A stretch of DNA of 64,000 nt from Bagarius yarrelli (lineage: Eukaryota > Chordata > Actinopteri > Siluriformes > Sisoridae): positions 1,478,501 to 1,542,500 of the forward strand of contig VCAZ01000044.1 of the NCBI GenBank assembly GCA_005784505.1. Reading direction: 5' to 3'. Position 1 is the first letter of the stretch. Each line of letters begins with the position of its first letter. Of this stretch, positions 11,780 through 26,700 are shown one piece after another. The notes beneath the pieces were generated by a model. It was given only the letters and a program-made list of their open reading frames with translations, ran no database searches and was not told the DNA's origin. The position numbers were made by a program, and so were the translations under genes.

Positions 11780-14700
11780 TATATATAATCTATATATATA
11801 CTTAAACACCTGCTGAAGTTACTTGGCAGTTAATCAAACTATAATTTTACTAAACACACTAGTCAATTGATTTGCAAGGTAAACAACTGATGAAGTAGTC
11901 ATATTTGAGTATGCTACATTTTTGGGAGTTTTCTTTTGTGTGTACAACAGTGCAACCTAATCCTAATCTCAGCTCCAGTAGTGACACACTCTTTGGCAAT
12001 CAACATGATATACCTGACTGAGGTTTTCTGGCGCATTCCACAAGCATCAAATTGCCAGATTACACTACCTCATCACCACTCATCCCAGTCTTTCACAAAC
12101 AACACCTGATCACTGAACACATGACCACTTTTACTATCTTTGACTAGTATATATTTATATTCTTTGGTTAGAAAGTTAAGGTCAAAGCACAGGGTAAGCC
12201 ATGACTTGGGGTGTTGTACCAGGGTCCAACAGTGGCCAGTCTGCCATGTGTAATTTTAAAATGTTTCCACTGCCAGAATTTTTGTCCACAGAAAGTTCTG
12301 TCAATGTTGTCATGTTTCTTGCTATTTGTACAAGTATGAATACATGAGCTTAGTATCGGACCCGATACCGATATCAGTATCTTATCGGTGCATCCCTAAT
12401 GTATTTGTGGAGGTCTAAATAGCAACTCAGGAGGGTTTTATACCTTTGAAACATCTGAAAATCGTGGAATGCTTATCTTTTTAGTCATAAAAAGCATTTC
12501 ACTGCATTTCATACTGCATAGAATTACATAAAATTTCATTTAAAAATTAACAGAGAGTGATAAACCAGTGCTAAACATGTTCGAATGTCTCAAAAATCAC
12601 AGTGCTGTGTCAGTATTATGATCTCGTCTACTTTACTGTGTCACACAGTTATATCACAAGATTAAGCTGATCCAAAGTCAAGAACAAACATTCCTCAAGC
12701 TTTTTACATGTTTTTCTCTCCGAAAAAAAACCTGACCAGCACCAGGGTACGCCTTAGACACCTTAACAGAGAACTGTACTGTTCTTTGTGCTCCATTAGG
12801 GCCAGTTAGGGATGGTGTTGGATAAGGATCAGTGATCATTTTAGAAGAGGGACGACGACTCAGGCACTTGAGAGGCACAGATTTGTGGTTCTGTTAGACC
12901 TCCTACCTGGGGATGGTCGCCAGTGTGTCTGACACAGAGGCAAAACCCAGAAATGTGTGTGTGAAAGGTCTGCACATAAACACACACACACATATATACA
13001 TATACATAAACACTACCTTTTCAAATTCTAGTGGGAACATCCGACACTGCTGGCTGGCTTGCTGGAGGCTTGACAGTTTCTGTTTTAGCTCATCCAGCTT
13101 GGCTTGGTCTGGAAGCAGCACACAGAGCAGTTAATGAGAAGCACACACTACCTCACTCTGTACTTGATGTTTACGCTGCTCTAGCCTGGTTCTACTCCTC
13201 AACACTGGCAATTATTTGACAAGCTTAACGAAACCCAAATTTGTTAGGTCACCGTTTGGAAGACAATGCAGCCAGCAAATTTACATTCGACTTCCTGATT
13301 GCTCACCCTCATCGTTTCTCTCTTCCATGTTTTCTTTTAGTTCCTCATCAACAACCGCAATCTTTACACTGGATTTCGGGCAAAACGCTGGCACAGGTAC
13401 TTTATCCAGGATCTTCATCATGTCATCGCGGTCCGTCGATCCTTTGATGCCATAAATCTGGCCATATAGATTAGCGGAGGCCATGATAAAATCCAAATGG
13501 GTGGTCTGGAAAGTAAGAGTGTATCTACATAAACCTCTTCACAGCATGGAATACAGCCATAAGTTAAATAATAATCAGTGGTTATATACACTTAATTAGT
13601 TATTATAATGTCCCAAAAGTCAGTAAAATAAGCTCAAAAAAACGTTATGCTGGCATTAAGCTATGTACGTAAATACTTTTCTTATAAATTGTTGCATTTA
13701 ATAAATGTCCTAGCTTTTTCAGATTTTTGTGCCATATCATTGATAATAAATATAAAAAACTGTCTTAATGCATTTGATGCATTAAATAATGTAGATTAAT
13801 AGGAATCTGTTTTTTATCCTATAATCTCATACGGCAAATAAAATTATATTTGAAAAATGACATCATGTGAATTGCTTTATAGTTGTTTCTAAATATCTTA
13901 AACTTCACTTTGCATTTACACCTGCCTTCATTGTTATAATGTCCTCTAAGCAGCTGTGATTTTTCATGTAAATTCTATATTTTCAACAAAAACAATCCCG
14001 TCGATCTTATACCATGTTTGCTTAGGTGCTTCAGGACACAACCAGAAATTGTTTTATTAGTTTATTTTTCCTCGATCCAGAAGAGGATAAACTTTTGCTA
14101 CCAACTCAATGCTGATAATGTCCCACAGACAGATATGCAAAACAGGTTCTTAAGAATAAACACGCTGAAAAAAATGTGCCAAACCATCAGTTTCAGTTCA
14201 CAGTCTAATACCATAGAATGCAAATGGTCTCAGTGGAAGAAACCCTGATAGCATTGCCAGACAGACAAAAGGTCCTAAATGTTAATAATGACTTTAGAAT
14301 GGATAAAGGGGCTGTTTACACTAGAGCATGTGCTGTATAGTGTGTACTTGATCATTAGTTAAGGTCACAGGTCCAGTTTACAGTGGGAGAGAAAAAAGAA
14401 GGGGTTTATCAGGGGATAAAGAAGTATTTCAGACATTTCTATCCTGAGGGGGAAACAGGAGAAACCAACTGCTTACACTTACATTGGCTGGGTCAAAGGT
14501 TAAGGAATGAGGACATCTTTTAGCTCCCATCCAGAAAGGCAGATTTGAACTAGTTACCTGTAAAAGACAAAAGGTGAGGCAAATATCAAATAATTTAATA
14601 ATAAACAAAAATCATCAATTTATCTATAGAAAAATATAAATGACTCAGAAAGAATGTCAGACACAAATGGAATGGAGACATGGGCCGAATCTGTAGACAT

Positions 14701-17700
14701 TCACATAGTTGGGGCAAAAGAAATACAAGGTAGACTGAATGTCTGCAGCCTCCATTCACCTTTTGCTCAGGCTCTGTAACGAGTTTATCGTGTGCGAGAG
14801 CGTGTGTGTGTGTGTTTAACGCAATTTGTCCTGTGATAAAAGAACAGAGAGGGCCTGTCTGGAGAAGCAGGAGACAGTTGTTGTGGACTCCTTTGATCTG
14901 ACTGTGCTGCAACAGAAAGATCAGTGATGGGGTTGATTTATTTAACATCAGACACAGACTGACAGCAGTCTTATCAGCAGTCTGGGGACCCCCAAAGAAA
15001 CCAACAAGTCCAGTCCCGAGGTCCTACATATGCATTTTCTTTCTTCTTCTTGTATTAAAAACTTGGTTTATTCAAGTCCTAAAATACACTAAATAGTCAA
15101 AATTATTGGGACACCTCACCATCATATTGTATGTGTTTATTTTGGAATAATAACCTCCACATTTCTGGAAAGAACTCTCGGGGGCTTTGTACAAAGAGGC
15201 ATTGTCTTGCTGGAGCAGTGACAGAATAATTTAAAGCTACATTTTGGGGATGACACAGTTACAGGTATTCAGAATTAAATTCAGGTTTAACTAAAGGTGC
15301 ACAAACCCTTCTAATCATGGTTTGCAGCTGTGTTGATGTTCTGCTGAGATGAAATGCCAAGTCATTTTATCACACTTCCTGTATCTCTCTTGCATGCCTT
15401 GCATGTGGTGATTAACTCCTGCATCAGATGATTACCAAACCCGACTACTCTTTTTAAATACATGCATTACTGTTTGCATATATTTCACATTATTATAAAA
15501 AGTTTTTATATGAACTGTCACCACAATGCACCCAAAAAAAAAAAAAAAATCTGTAAAACATGACCTGCTTGTACTCCTTTTGTTCTATTTACAGGACTAG
15601 TACATGCTGTGACCTAAACAACAGGAAATAATTTGATTATTTACTGAATGAAATGTCGCTACAACTTCTCAATTTATCGGCTTACTCACAATTTACTTCT
15701 ATGCTAATCATTTATGAGCAGTGGCGATACGTTTGCTTTATCATGAGCTGCAGCCCTGCCAACTTCCTCAAAATGTGGCTAGAAATAACGACATCTATGT
15801 AAAACAAAACTAGCAGGAGCCCCCCACTACTGCTGACATGTTTTAGTTGTCTACAACTAAGAAAGTATAGTATGTAGTCTAAATTTAGCAAAATGTGCAG
15901 GATTAATAAAAACGGTTTTGCTTGTTTTCTCATGTTTTTATTCGTGAATTACATCAGTTTTGTTTCTTTATCTTATATTTCCTATTTTTTTCTTTTTTTT
16001 TATTATTATCTTGTATTGTATTATTCGTGTATAAATTGTGACTATATGAATACTCCTAATACTGTTCAAAAACTGTCATAATCAGTATATAGAACTGTAT
16101 TGAAATAATATTGACTTCCCACTGAATTTGGTGAAATGGCAAAAAAAACCCTGAAACTTATAAAACACAGCAAAAATGGAAGCAATTATTCATATAGTCG
16201 TTTTTGTTTTTTCAACTAAATGGTGCAGGTAATCTATAATCTACTGTATATAAGCAAAGTCTTGATAAACACCTGTCTTGTTTTCATTTATTGTTGTGGT
16301 TGCACAAGTAATTACTTTCCTATAATAGGTCTAAATGTATGCTGTAAATGGTTACCCTGGAAACTGATTACGTGTTCATTTTTATTATTGTCTTTATGAA
16401 TGTAGAAACTGCATTAACAGGTAAATATATATATATTAGCATGCATGCGTCCATACTATGAGGAATAGTAGACAGTTTACAGAGGATTCTGATGCAGTGT
16501 GCAGTCAGTCCTATTTTAAATTGTGACAACAGATTTCATTGCTAACAGGGTTTGAATTGAATCAGTTGAGTTTGTCTATGCCACAGCGCCCTCTGCAGAA
16601 TTCCCTATTAAACTGGATGCTCGGAACTCAATGGAAGGTGTGATATATATATATGGTATGTGTGTGTATTACATGGTCAGGAGGGAAGCAGTGAAGCAGC
16701 TGTATGATGTCATTGTTGTAAAACGTCTCCCACTGCAAGCGAGCCCAGGTTACACAATTCTGCCAGTCGCAGGGTCTGTATTTCAGACTTCTATACACCG
16801 CTTCAGCCACCTCCACCGCTTCGGCTTCCCCTTGGTCCAAAGTACGGGCCCAAAATTCAGCATCACTACCAGGAAGAACCACACGGTTATCAATACTGGA
16901 GGAATTACAATTGCAGATTGCAGATATTATGTCTTTGTGAATTATATTTGAATTTATTTAAATATAGGATCAGTAGTGAATCATGGAGCAAAAGACAAAT
17001 TTCACTCCTTTTCCATGCATTTTAAAGCTCAATTACACCTAGAGAGGTGATATACAGTAGTGAAGCTAACTTACCTATTAGCATTTTATTTCATACACAT
17101 TTCATATTATAAAATGGAGACTCCACACAGTTAGAATCCCAACCCACGACCCATTTAGGTGTGATCAGATTCTATATAGTTTATACTTATACGTAAGGGT
17201 TAGAATGTTTGCTTCACACCTCCAGAATTAAGACGATTAATTCCCTGTGCATGAAGTTTGTATGTGCTCTCTGTTATTTCGGGTTTTCCGCTGGGTACTG
17301 TCCCCCGTGGTTTCATCCCAAGTGCAAAAACATGCAATTCAGGCTAACGGGCATCTCTAAATGGGTTACTGTGTGTAAATGGGTGTGAGATTGTGCACTG
17401 TGATGTACTGACATCCTGTCCCACCTCTTGTACCCCGAGTTCCCTGAAATAGTCTAAGAAAAAAAAAAAATTACATGAATATATAGCTAGACCATGATCA
17501 GATATAGCAATAAACGAACACGCCTTTTCAAACTGTACATCTTCTAAACATCTTTCTTTCAGATATCCAGAAGAATTGCACTTCCAATATCTTCTAATGA
17601 TCTTAAGAATTTACCGCATAAGATTGCAAAAAATAGGCTCATGTAAGGGCAAAACAATTTGCTTATACAAGAGTCAGATTTTCTTCCTCATGTTACTCAG

Positions 17701-20700
17701 GAAGTTCTTCCTGATTTCTGTAAAGTTGTTATTATTACAATGTCTATTGTTCAAAGTGCTTCACAAAAATAAGCCTCTATTGCTCATTAGAGAAATGCCT
17801 TGATTATCGGTCTACATTTTAAAAAGTCAGTATGCAGCGTTTGACCTAAATTATGCAGACACCTAACAGGAAGTAGTTGGGTTTAAGGGAAGCACGCTGC
17901 AGCATTCAGCATGCATTATCTGCATGCACCAGGAGCCACTGTTTCCTGTACGATTGTAGACACTCTTTTCTTTCACAACTTCCCTTCTGTTTTTTTAAAG
18001 AGGTCGTGTGTTGTGTTAAAATATACCACAGGAAGTCAAAAACCAGGTTGAAATTAAGCTATGGATTTTATCGTGATATTTCAGTATGTGTTTGTTTTTT
18101 TAATGCCACAATCTGATAGAAATACAGTAGACATTGGACATTGTGGGAACCTTTTCTTTTACGGAGTAAAAAGTATATTAGCTACAGTAACACCAAAAAA
18201 AAAAGAAGACTTATATACCCAGAGTCTGGGTATTTATCTGAGTCATGTTATTTATTTAACAGTTACTAAAATGCTGTAAATGCAACATACCTCAGATATT
18301 GATTTATGTTTTCCGGTGTGTGCTTGAACAGGCCCTCAAACTGCTCTCTAGCCCACTGAAATGACAGATTGTCAATATACGGTACATTTACAGACATCAT
18401 AAGTGCTGTAAGCGGCATGCATTAAATCAGGCATTGAATAAAGTGGAGTGTTGTTTCAGCAGTCACAGCTAGGCAGCATGTATTGCACAAAAAAGTATAT
18501 TCTATTTTTTCATTTCCGTTCATTTCTTTACCTGCAGAGTGTGTTCAATGCGATAAGGGAAGTGCTTCAGTGTGCACAGTGGAATATCTTTCTGTCCTGA
18601 AGACGGTGCTTGTCCATAGGATTCAGTTAGATGTGGAACCACCACAAGCGTATGACCTTTACCACCCAGAGTGCCACCCTCCAACATGGGTTTTTGGTAC
18701 TGCACACAGCACTGGTCCAAATAGACTCCTTAACATAAGCAATAACAGTATCACATTACTGGGGATCAAATAACAGGTAACTGCTAGTACATGTTATAAA
18801 TATGTCATAGACTACTCTGATCTTATCAAATAAACTCTTAAAACAAATGATGTTTTTTAATGATGTATATAGATGTTGGGTTATTCATAAATAATAACTA
18901 AATTTAACAAGCTGGTCAAATCTTTAGCTTTACCCCTTGTAGGTAAGGCAAAAATCGTATATAATGATCTACATCATTTCTATGAGCTTACATTCTGCCA
19001 TCCTTAATCATAATAGCATTATTAGCTTTCTCAAACGACCCAGCAATGCGCTGTTACTGCACTGCTATAATTACTCACGGGCTTCTACATTATCCAGAGC
19101 TGCTGCCACTCCATCCAGGTTTCTGTAGAACTGGTAGGTGTAGATGCTCTCGCTCTCCTGACCCACACGGTTCTGGTGAGATGTGATGTTTATGCTGGGG
19201 TTTATTTTACGCACAGCCTCAGCAGCCGCCTCTGATTTCTGTCTCTGGTTGAGAGGAAGATAAGAGAAAAGTGAAAAATAATCATTTAGCTGGTAAATAT
19301 AAAGGGTTATATTGAAAAAAAAATATTAATAGGATCTTGTGCTTTATTACTTGGAATCATGCAAAATCCCTTATATGATTAATTAATAATACATTTAATA
19401 AGATATACCTACAATATAAATTTATCACATTTACATTGTGGTTATACAAGTCCTGTAATATAGATTATTTTATATATTAATCATTTAATCTTCATTTATT
19501 TTCTTACCCCAATATCCTCAGACCTAAAAAGGAATTGACGATTCAGGTTGGACCTCTCTATCGAATCCATGTCCGTCACGGTAATGCTCCCGCCCTCCCC
19601 AGCACCAACACCAATCAGGGCAAAGTTTTTTAGAAGTTCACAGCCAATGGCACCAGCACCCACCTGATTTTACACAATTTTTTACCAAGACAGTTGGTAA
19701 CAAAATAAGCCCAATAATACAATTAAAACATGTTCCTGTTTTTATGTAGATGAAAAAAATATTTTTCTTGTGCAAACAAAAATATTTTAATTTAATAGTA
19801 ACCTTTAGATTATACATAATTATTTAAATATATTGACAATTGTAAGTGAAATAATGATTTCTGGTGGTGGTGCCGTCTACTGGTAAAAAAAAAAAATAGA
19901 AAACAGCACTCACCAGAAAATATTTCTGTTTTTTCAGTTTCTCCTGAAACTCAGAGCCGAACACTGCAATCTGACCATCATACCGGCAGTTTGTCTGTAA
20001 ATAAAAAACCCAGAATTCATATAATATTAAAGGTGCAGCAGGACAAATGCTAAGTGTAGCCTGATAGCACTAAACGTGTGCATGCCTCTTGAACACAATA
20101 AAGGTGGTCAGATGAGATGACCAAAGAAAACATTACCATAATACATCATGTGTCATTTACCGGTGAGAAAACTTTATAGTACTGTAACAGTACTATAATA
20201 TCAGAAATAAAAATAGCACCAGATTACATACTGCTGCTGGAGTTGAGCTCATTCGCAACAGTACACAAACTACATAAGGTATGTATTACTATCAAAACAC
20301 ACCAAAATCCAATCACAACATATTCCTACCAGTCCAAAAGAAATACTGTAACCATGACATCACCTTACAGACAACTCCTGTAGTCGTCAACACAGATATT
20401 AATTTGGGTTTTCGCTCTGTTTTGATCTAGTATTTTTTCCCCCGCAACATGTGAAGGCGCTGATGGCGTATCCTGTCTGCGTTAACAGGGTACGCAGAGG
20501 TTTGAACATACACATGTTGACAGGCAGGCAAAAAGCCTATCAGAATGTACGGATCGAACCTTTCGCTTGGACGTCCTAAGTCTTCCACAGAATATATAAA
20601 TATATATAAATACATTTAGACCCTTTAACTTAATGATTGCTATCGAAATGTAAGGAGACTTTCAACCAGCAGTACAAAAAATGTTTCTGAAGACAATCAC

Positions 20701-23700
20701 CTATTGTAGCTTTAAGAAAACAATTTCAGTTTAACAGCACAACAAATCCTCACAACACAACCAAATACAGAAACGCGCTGCAACGAGCACAGATCACAAC
20801 AGACTGCAAAAAACCCCACAAAACCGACTGGGACTCGCTTATATTATCATAGTCAATTGTCTAATTCGTAATTTCTTTTTGGCTACTAATATCCAAAAGA
20901 CCAAGAATTCATATGATCGGAATGATAAAATAAACAAAGAACCTTCCAGTTCACCGATAAAACTGACCAATTGATACTAAACAATAAATAGGCCCCAGCC
21001 GGTGTCGTCCCTTTTTGGGGACGTACCATAAAATATTTCCATTCTAGCCTGTGCAATTTGCTGTGTGTTTCTGTATTTGTTTGTGTTGTGAGGATTTGCA
21101 GAACATTATCACATTGTTGGTGTTTTTTTTTTTTTTCCATTTGCACGTATAAGTTCTCTTAGCCACTGTAATTTTACTTACCAGTTCTTTTAATCAGTAT
21201 CTATATGTTATGCATGATACATGCAGATACATGTTAAATATCAGAATGAAGAAAAACCTGTGATCTCAGTGACTTTAACTGTGGTAAGTTTGTCCTACTG
21301 CTGTCAATCAAAAAAATGCAGCTGAGGCTAGAATGCAGACAGGATCCCCAAACTCATTTATTTCCATAATCTGCTAGTTGATATGAACATTACCCAAAGC
21401 TACTGTGCTGTAACTGCATGATCATCTGCACTGCACTGCATCTGATATCTGATTGACAGTCTAAATAATTGCATGAATGAGGTGCATGTGTACAAGTGTT
21501 TCTAATAAAATCCCCAGTAAATGCATATAAAACCTCAGTAAATGTGAATATTTAATGAAATATTGCTTACTGGAGCACAGGCTTCTTCTGTCAGTCCTCC
21601 ATCACTGTTCTCCTGTTCAGGAAGGCACTCCAGAGCATCGAAGTAGAGCCACTGTTTAAGTGGAGTGAACTTACCACTGCAAGCCTGAACAACACCCATA
21701 TTCAGTATAAACAGTTAAATAAATAAATTAATTAACTAAATAAAGCCTTTTCTGATACCATCAGCCTTGCAGTGCTCATGATTTACCTTCATTACTTCCT
21801 GCGCAGCCAGGCCTCCAATGAAAGCATTAATGGGAGCCAAATCGCCCCTGGCACAATAAGACAGTTTCCTCACCACGTCTTCATCCAATTCTTCAAATTG
21901 CGCATCTGCACTAAGCTGCTTCGCCATAGATAGCAGTAACTCAGCATCCTCCTAGTGAAGAAATCAACACATCATAAGAAGATGACCACACTGATGCAGC
22001 TGGAATATAAATATACAAATATCTACACTGAGTAGCTATTAATAGATAATAGCTAACACACCCATTATTAGTTTTATTTGTGTAGCTGTGTTGCTTAGAA
22101 CATGCTAATACTTTTTTACCTTTTTATGCATCCGTTAACATAATATTGTGTTGATTTTTTTTTATTTAATATTGCATTTTTGTATAATTACCATTATCCA
22201 TTGATATAATATTAATTTTGAAAAAAAAAGATCCGTCTTTTTATGTACTCTTGGAGGTCCCCTAGTGGCCATGGAGGCACTAAGCAGTCGCTTAGGTCGC
22301 CTATCTCATTTTTAAAGGTGAAGTGTTGATTTGGCCTAGTACATATTATTGTGCAGTACTTTTATATATACAGCCTCCATTTTAATTCAATGTTAGACAA
22401 CAGAAGTTATGTTATGCAATTGCCATATTATTCTCTCTCCTGTCCCAACTTTTCCACTTGCACACACACACTCATACACACACAGACTTTGAAACACACA
22501 CACACACACCTTTCATATGAAAGTAAAGATTATTAGATGTTATTCTCAAGAGCATTGATTTTTCTCAAAAATAGGTTCAAATATCCAGCTTACTAAAGTA
22601 ATGATTGATGTTCTTATAAGTGTTAAAATAAAGAAATTTGACTTTGAATGAAGCATTTAAGGCACTAAAAATAATATTTAAAGCCTTTTCTTGACCAGAT
22701 TAGAATTGGACCAGGTCTGATCTTCTATATGGGCAAAAACTATTTGGAAAAATAAATGTGGTAATTTCTACACACTTTCTGCAAAATACTCCTGTGTGTA
22801 ACAGTGTTTTATATTGGTTAATGCAAACAGACCTGACCTGACATGACTAAAAATACACAAGTATGACCATGAACTTGATTTGGAAACATGACATGACATG
22901 ACATGAAAACTGACTGTGACACACAACAAAGTAAGCCTGAAACACAGGGGTATAAATACTAGACCTAATAGGGGAAACTCAGTGAGGCACACCTGTACAC
23001 AATGAGGAACACATGACCGAAATAAACTAATAAAGACATGACAAATGGACAGGGAAAACAAAAGACAATACATAAACAAACATTGAACTTGCCGTTGCCC
23101 TCTGGTGGCCCAGGCAGGGCGACGCACCCGGCAAGTGTTTTTACATCAGTTTTATATTTGTGTTATATTATGATCACACACTGTAACACTGAAATATTTT
23201 TTATTTACTAATTAACACTGAATGTATTAAATACCCTGAGAACTTATATATTTACTTTAATTATATAATTCCTGTAAAAATTACTTTCGAAATAATCAAT
23301 ATGATCCAGCATAAATGCAAGCAGATACGTAAATCACAGTAAGGATAATGAATTAAGGAGAATTAGTATAATTCAATAAAACAGAATATGCGGAATATGA
23401 ATTTTATATGTTATTTATAAGAAAAAACTGTTTAATGGGTTATTATGCTGCAAACCTGTATAGATGACACTCTTAAAAGCTGTTGTGTGTGTGTGTTTGT
23501 TTAGTACAGACTCAGATCATGCTAAACAGGTGCGACTTACTGACCTGGTTTCTGGGTTTGGGCAGTCGACTGTATTTCTGTTGGAACTTGTGCAGCGCGT
23601 GGAAGCCCAAGTGGAGAGACTGATGTTTCGGAATTTTCCCAATGTCAGTAAACACCAGTAGCTGAGGGTCCAACGCAACCTCCAGAGGTATCTAACACAT

Positions 23701-26700
23701 ACCACAGACAAACATGCACTTAATTACTTACATTTATTTGGAACACCTGCTGAAGTTATCAATTTCTCTGGTGTGTGATAACTGATTATGATTGGTGCGT
23801 GTGAGTTGGTGGTGGGATATAACCGCATAATTGAGAATGATTAGCTTAGGTTCACACACAAGCATGTGGTGGAGGTGATTTTTCCAAGTAGGATGTGATC
23901 CTGGATTAAAATCCTTTGTGAATCTTCGATTAACATTTTAATCAACCAGTCAGAACCATCTGATGTCATCAAATCATTTATAAATCTTTGTTAAATGCAA
24001 TATTATAAATATATTTATCAAATGCAAAACATAAAATACTTAAAAGACATATACCTTACATGCTGTACTGAACAATTACATACAACATGTATGTGTAGTT
24101 TAGTTTGTGTGAACATTTCCTCCACCTTGTGACCAAAAATAGATGTGTGTGTGTGTGTGTGTGTTTGTGTGTGCAGTAAAATGTTTTTAAATGTGCATGC
24201 ATGAATGAAAAGTAAATTCATAGATATTTTTGTCAGATTTTTGGTTATAAAAATGTTGTCCTGGAACTATCATAAATAATTTTAATCTAGCCTGTACTAA
24301 CTTTCATCGTTTTTGTTAGCAAATTGTTCCAGAAGCTATTTTTCAAAAAAGTCTTTTAGTTTGTTTGTAGACAAAAAAGGGTGAGATTCAAAAATGGATT
24401 GAGGCTGGGTTTGATTGGCACACACTGATGTCATCAGACGATTATAATTGGTTGATTGAAATAACGATTCAGGATCAACAAAGATTGTTCTAGATTGCTC
24501 AAGCATGTGCAGTCCACACACCAAACGGCGCCATCCGAAATCACATACTACTTAAGTATGCACTCCATTTAAGTAAGTACATACTTCCCGACCGGTAAAA
24601 AGTATGTTTTATATAGTATGGTTACTTGTAGTATGAATAAAATTCGGACGTACTACAGGAGTCAGAGCGATAGAAGTTGAAATGTAGCTTTCACAAACTG
24701 GAAGTATAAACATGAAGAAACCCTTCATCTAACGAAGCATCTCACATCGTCACATGATGGCACAACATTGAAATAGTGTAGATTAGTAAACAATGTTTTA
24801 TAATAATAATCATTTATTCTATTAAGTGTCTATTGCATTCATGTACCATATTTAATATTGGCGCATCCAAGTAATTTAACATATTTAAACATGGTAATTA
24901 GTTACTTTTATAATAATGTTACTTGGTTACTACTAATAAGAAGTAACTAGTACCTATAACTAATTACTTTTATACTAGCTGATTAGATAACTTAAAAAAT
25001 AAGTATGTCTACTCTTGTTTCTTTTAAACAAGTACATGTCATTGTATAAAGAACCCAGATGTTGTAACAAACTCACAAAATTCAGCGTCTTTGTTTCTTT
25101 GACTTCGGTTGCCATGCCGCCCTTCTCATATTCAGAGAAGTTTGAGGTGTCACAAATGCTGAAGGAGAAGGAATCTAAAAAAAGCAGGTGAGAGCTAACA
25201 GTCTATACTGTATATTCTAATCTTTATTAAAGTTAAACGATTAGCTTCATATTTCAATGTTCACTGCTATTTATTTCTTTTAACATATTATAAAAAATAT
25301 TTTCTGTTACATTGTACTCACCTATCACTTTAATTTCAACAGGCCCACATCTGTTGAGCTCGGTCATGCCCTGAATCCCGGAGAACACAACACGCATGCC
25401 ATCTGAGAAGACAACCTGGTCGTCTGTACATGTGACTATGCCTGGATTTCCCTGTGTAGGACAAAGGCTTTAGTTAATATTAGAACTAACGCACGTGTTT
25501 AAAGTCAGAGAAATGATCAGGGTAAACCAAAAACCATAAATAACTGTGCAGTCTTGCTGACTCTTGCTGTCTTGTCAGACTTTTGCTGTCTGAAAAACAT
25601 CTAAGAGTAACACAAACCACTGTGTTGTCCCATTATATACAATCTAGGAGACTCTGATTTCAACCACCCGTCCTCTTAGCCGTTTCCCTTGGCCTTTGTT
25701 GCTATTCAACAATATTGAACATTATGTCCATTAATGAAAAAAATAGCCTGGCCACAGTTAAAGGTGGTGGCTCTGTGGTTAAGGTGGACTACAAATCAGA
25801 AGATTGTGGGTTCGATTTACAGTTTTACCGAGTTACCTCTGCTGGGCCCTTAAGCAAGGTCCTTAACTCCCGATTGCTTAGTTGTATAAAAGAGATAAAT
25901 GTAGGTCGCTCTGGATAAGGGTGTCAAATTCTTTAAATGTTAACTTAATGCTAGCTTAACATGCTGCTTTATACAAGCTTAAGTCTAACATTAGTATACA
26001 TTTTAATCAATTTTGTTTTTGTTTAAGCACATCTATTTTTCGAGATTTACATTAAGTTCAATGGAGTAAAAGGTATAGTGAGATATGGCAGTGTTATTAT
26101 TGACAAAGTCCTGTGCCTTTACCTGGGAAACATGTGCAATCATGGACACTCTTGGTGGCTCCCCATCAGTGTCTTTGACCAGAAAATTTTGTCCAAAGTC
26201 ACAGAACAATTGACTAAAATTAGCAATAAGCAGGAAATATTGTTAGTCCATTTTCAATCATTTGTCCGGCAGGTCTTGATCATTCAGAAACAACAACAAT
26301 AATCAATAAAAAACAAAACACAGTAATAATATATTGTTGTCTTTACCCACAAAGTCCCTTGGTGCCAGCTAGGATAAATTTAATGTTGTTGGAGTGGCAG
26401 AATGCAGCCACTGAAAGCTGCTCTTCTAATGATGAATTTGTCAGGACCACCACCTAAAATGATTGTGGACAGAATTTACATTTTTATTATTTGTCTTCAA
26501 TGCTTATAATATACAATATTTTCATATGGGCACTATAGTGAAAATTTTAGGAATTTTAAGATTAGCATCTATTCTTGAGGCATAATAAATTAAGGTGGCT
26601 ATTTACCACATTCCTTATAAAAAAGAAAAAGAAAAAAACATGTGGTGTCGATTTATTTATGTTGGTGTCCTTATGGTAGTTCAGGTATATTTGAGTATGG

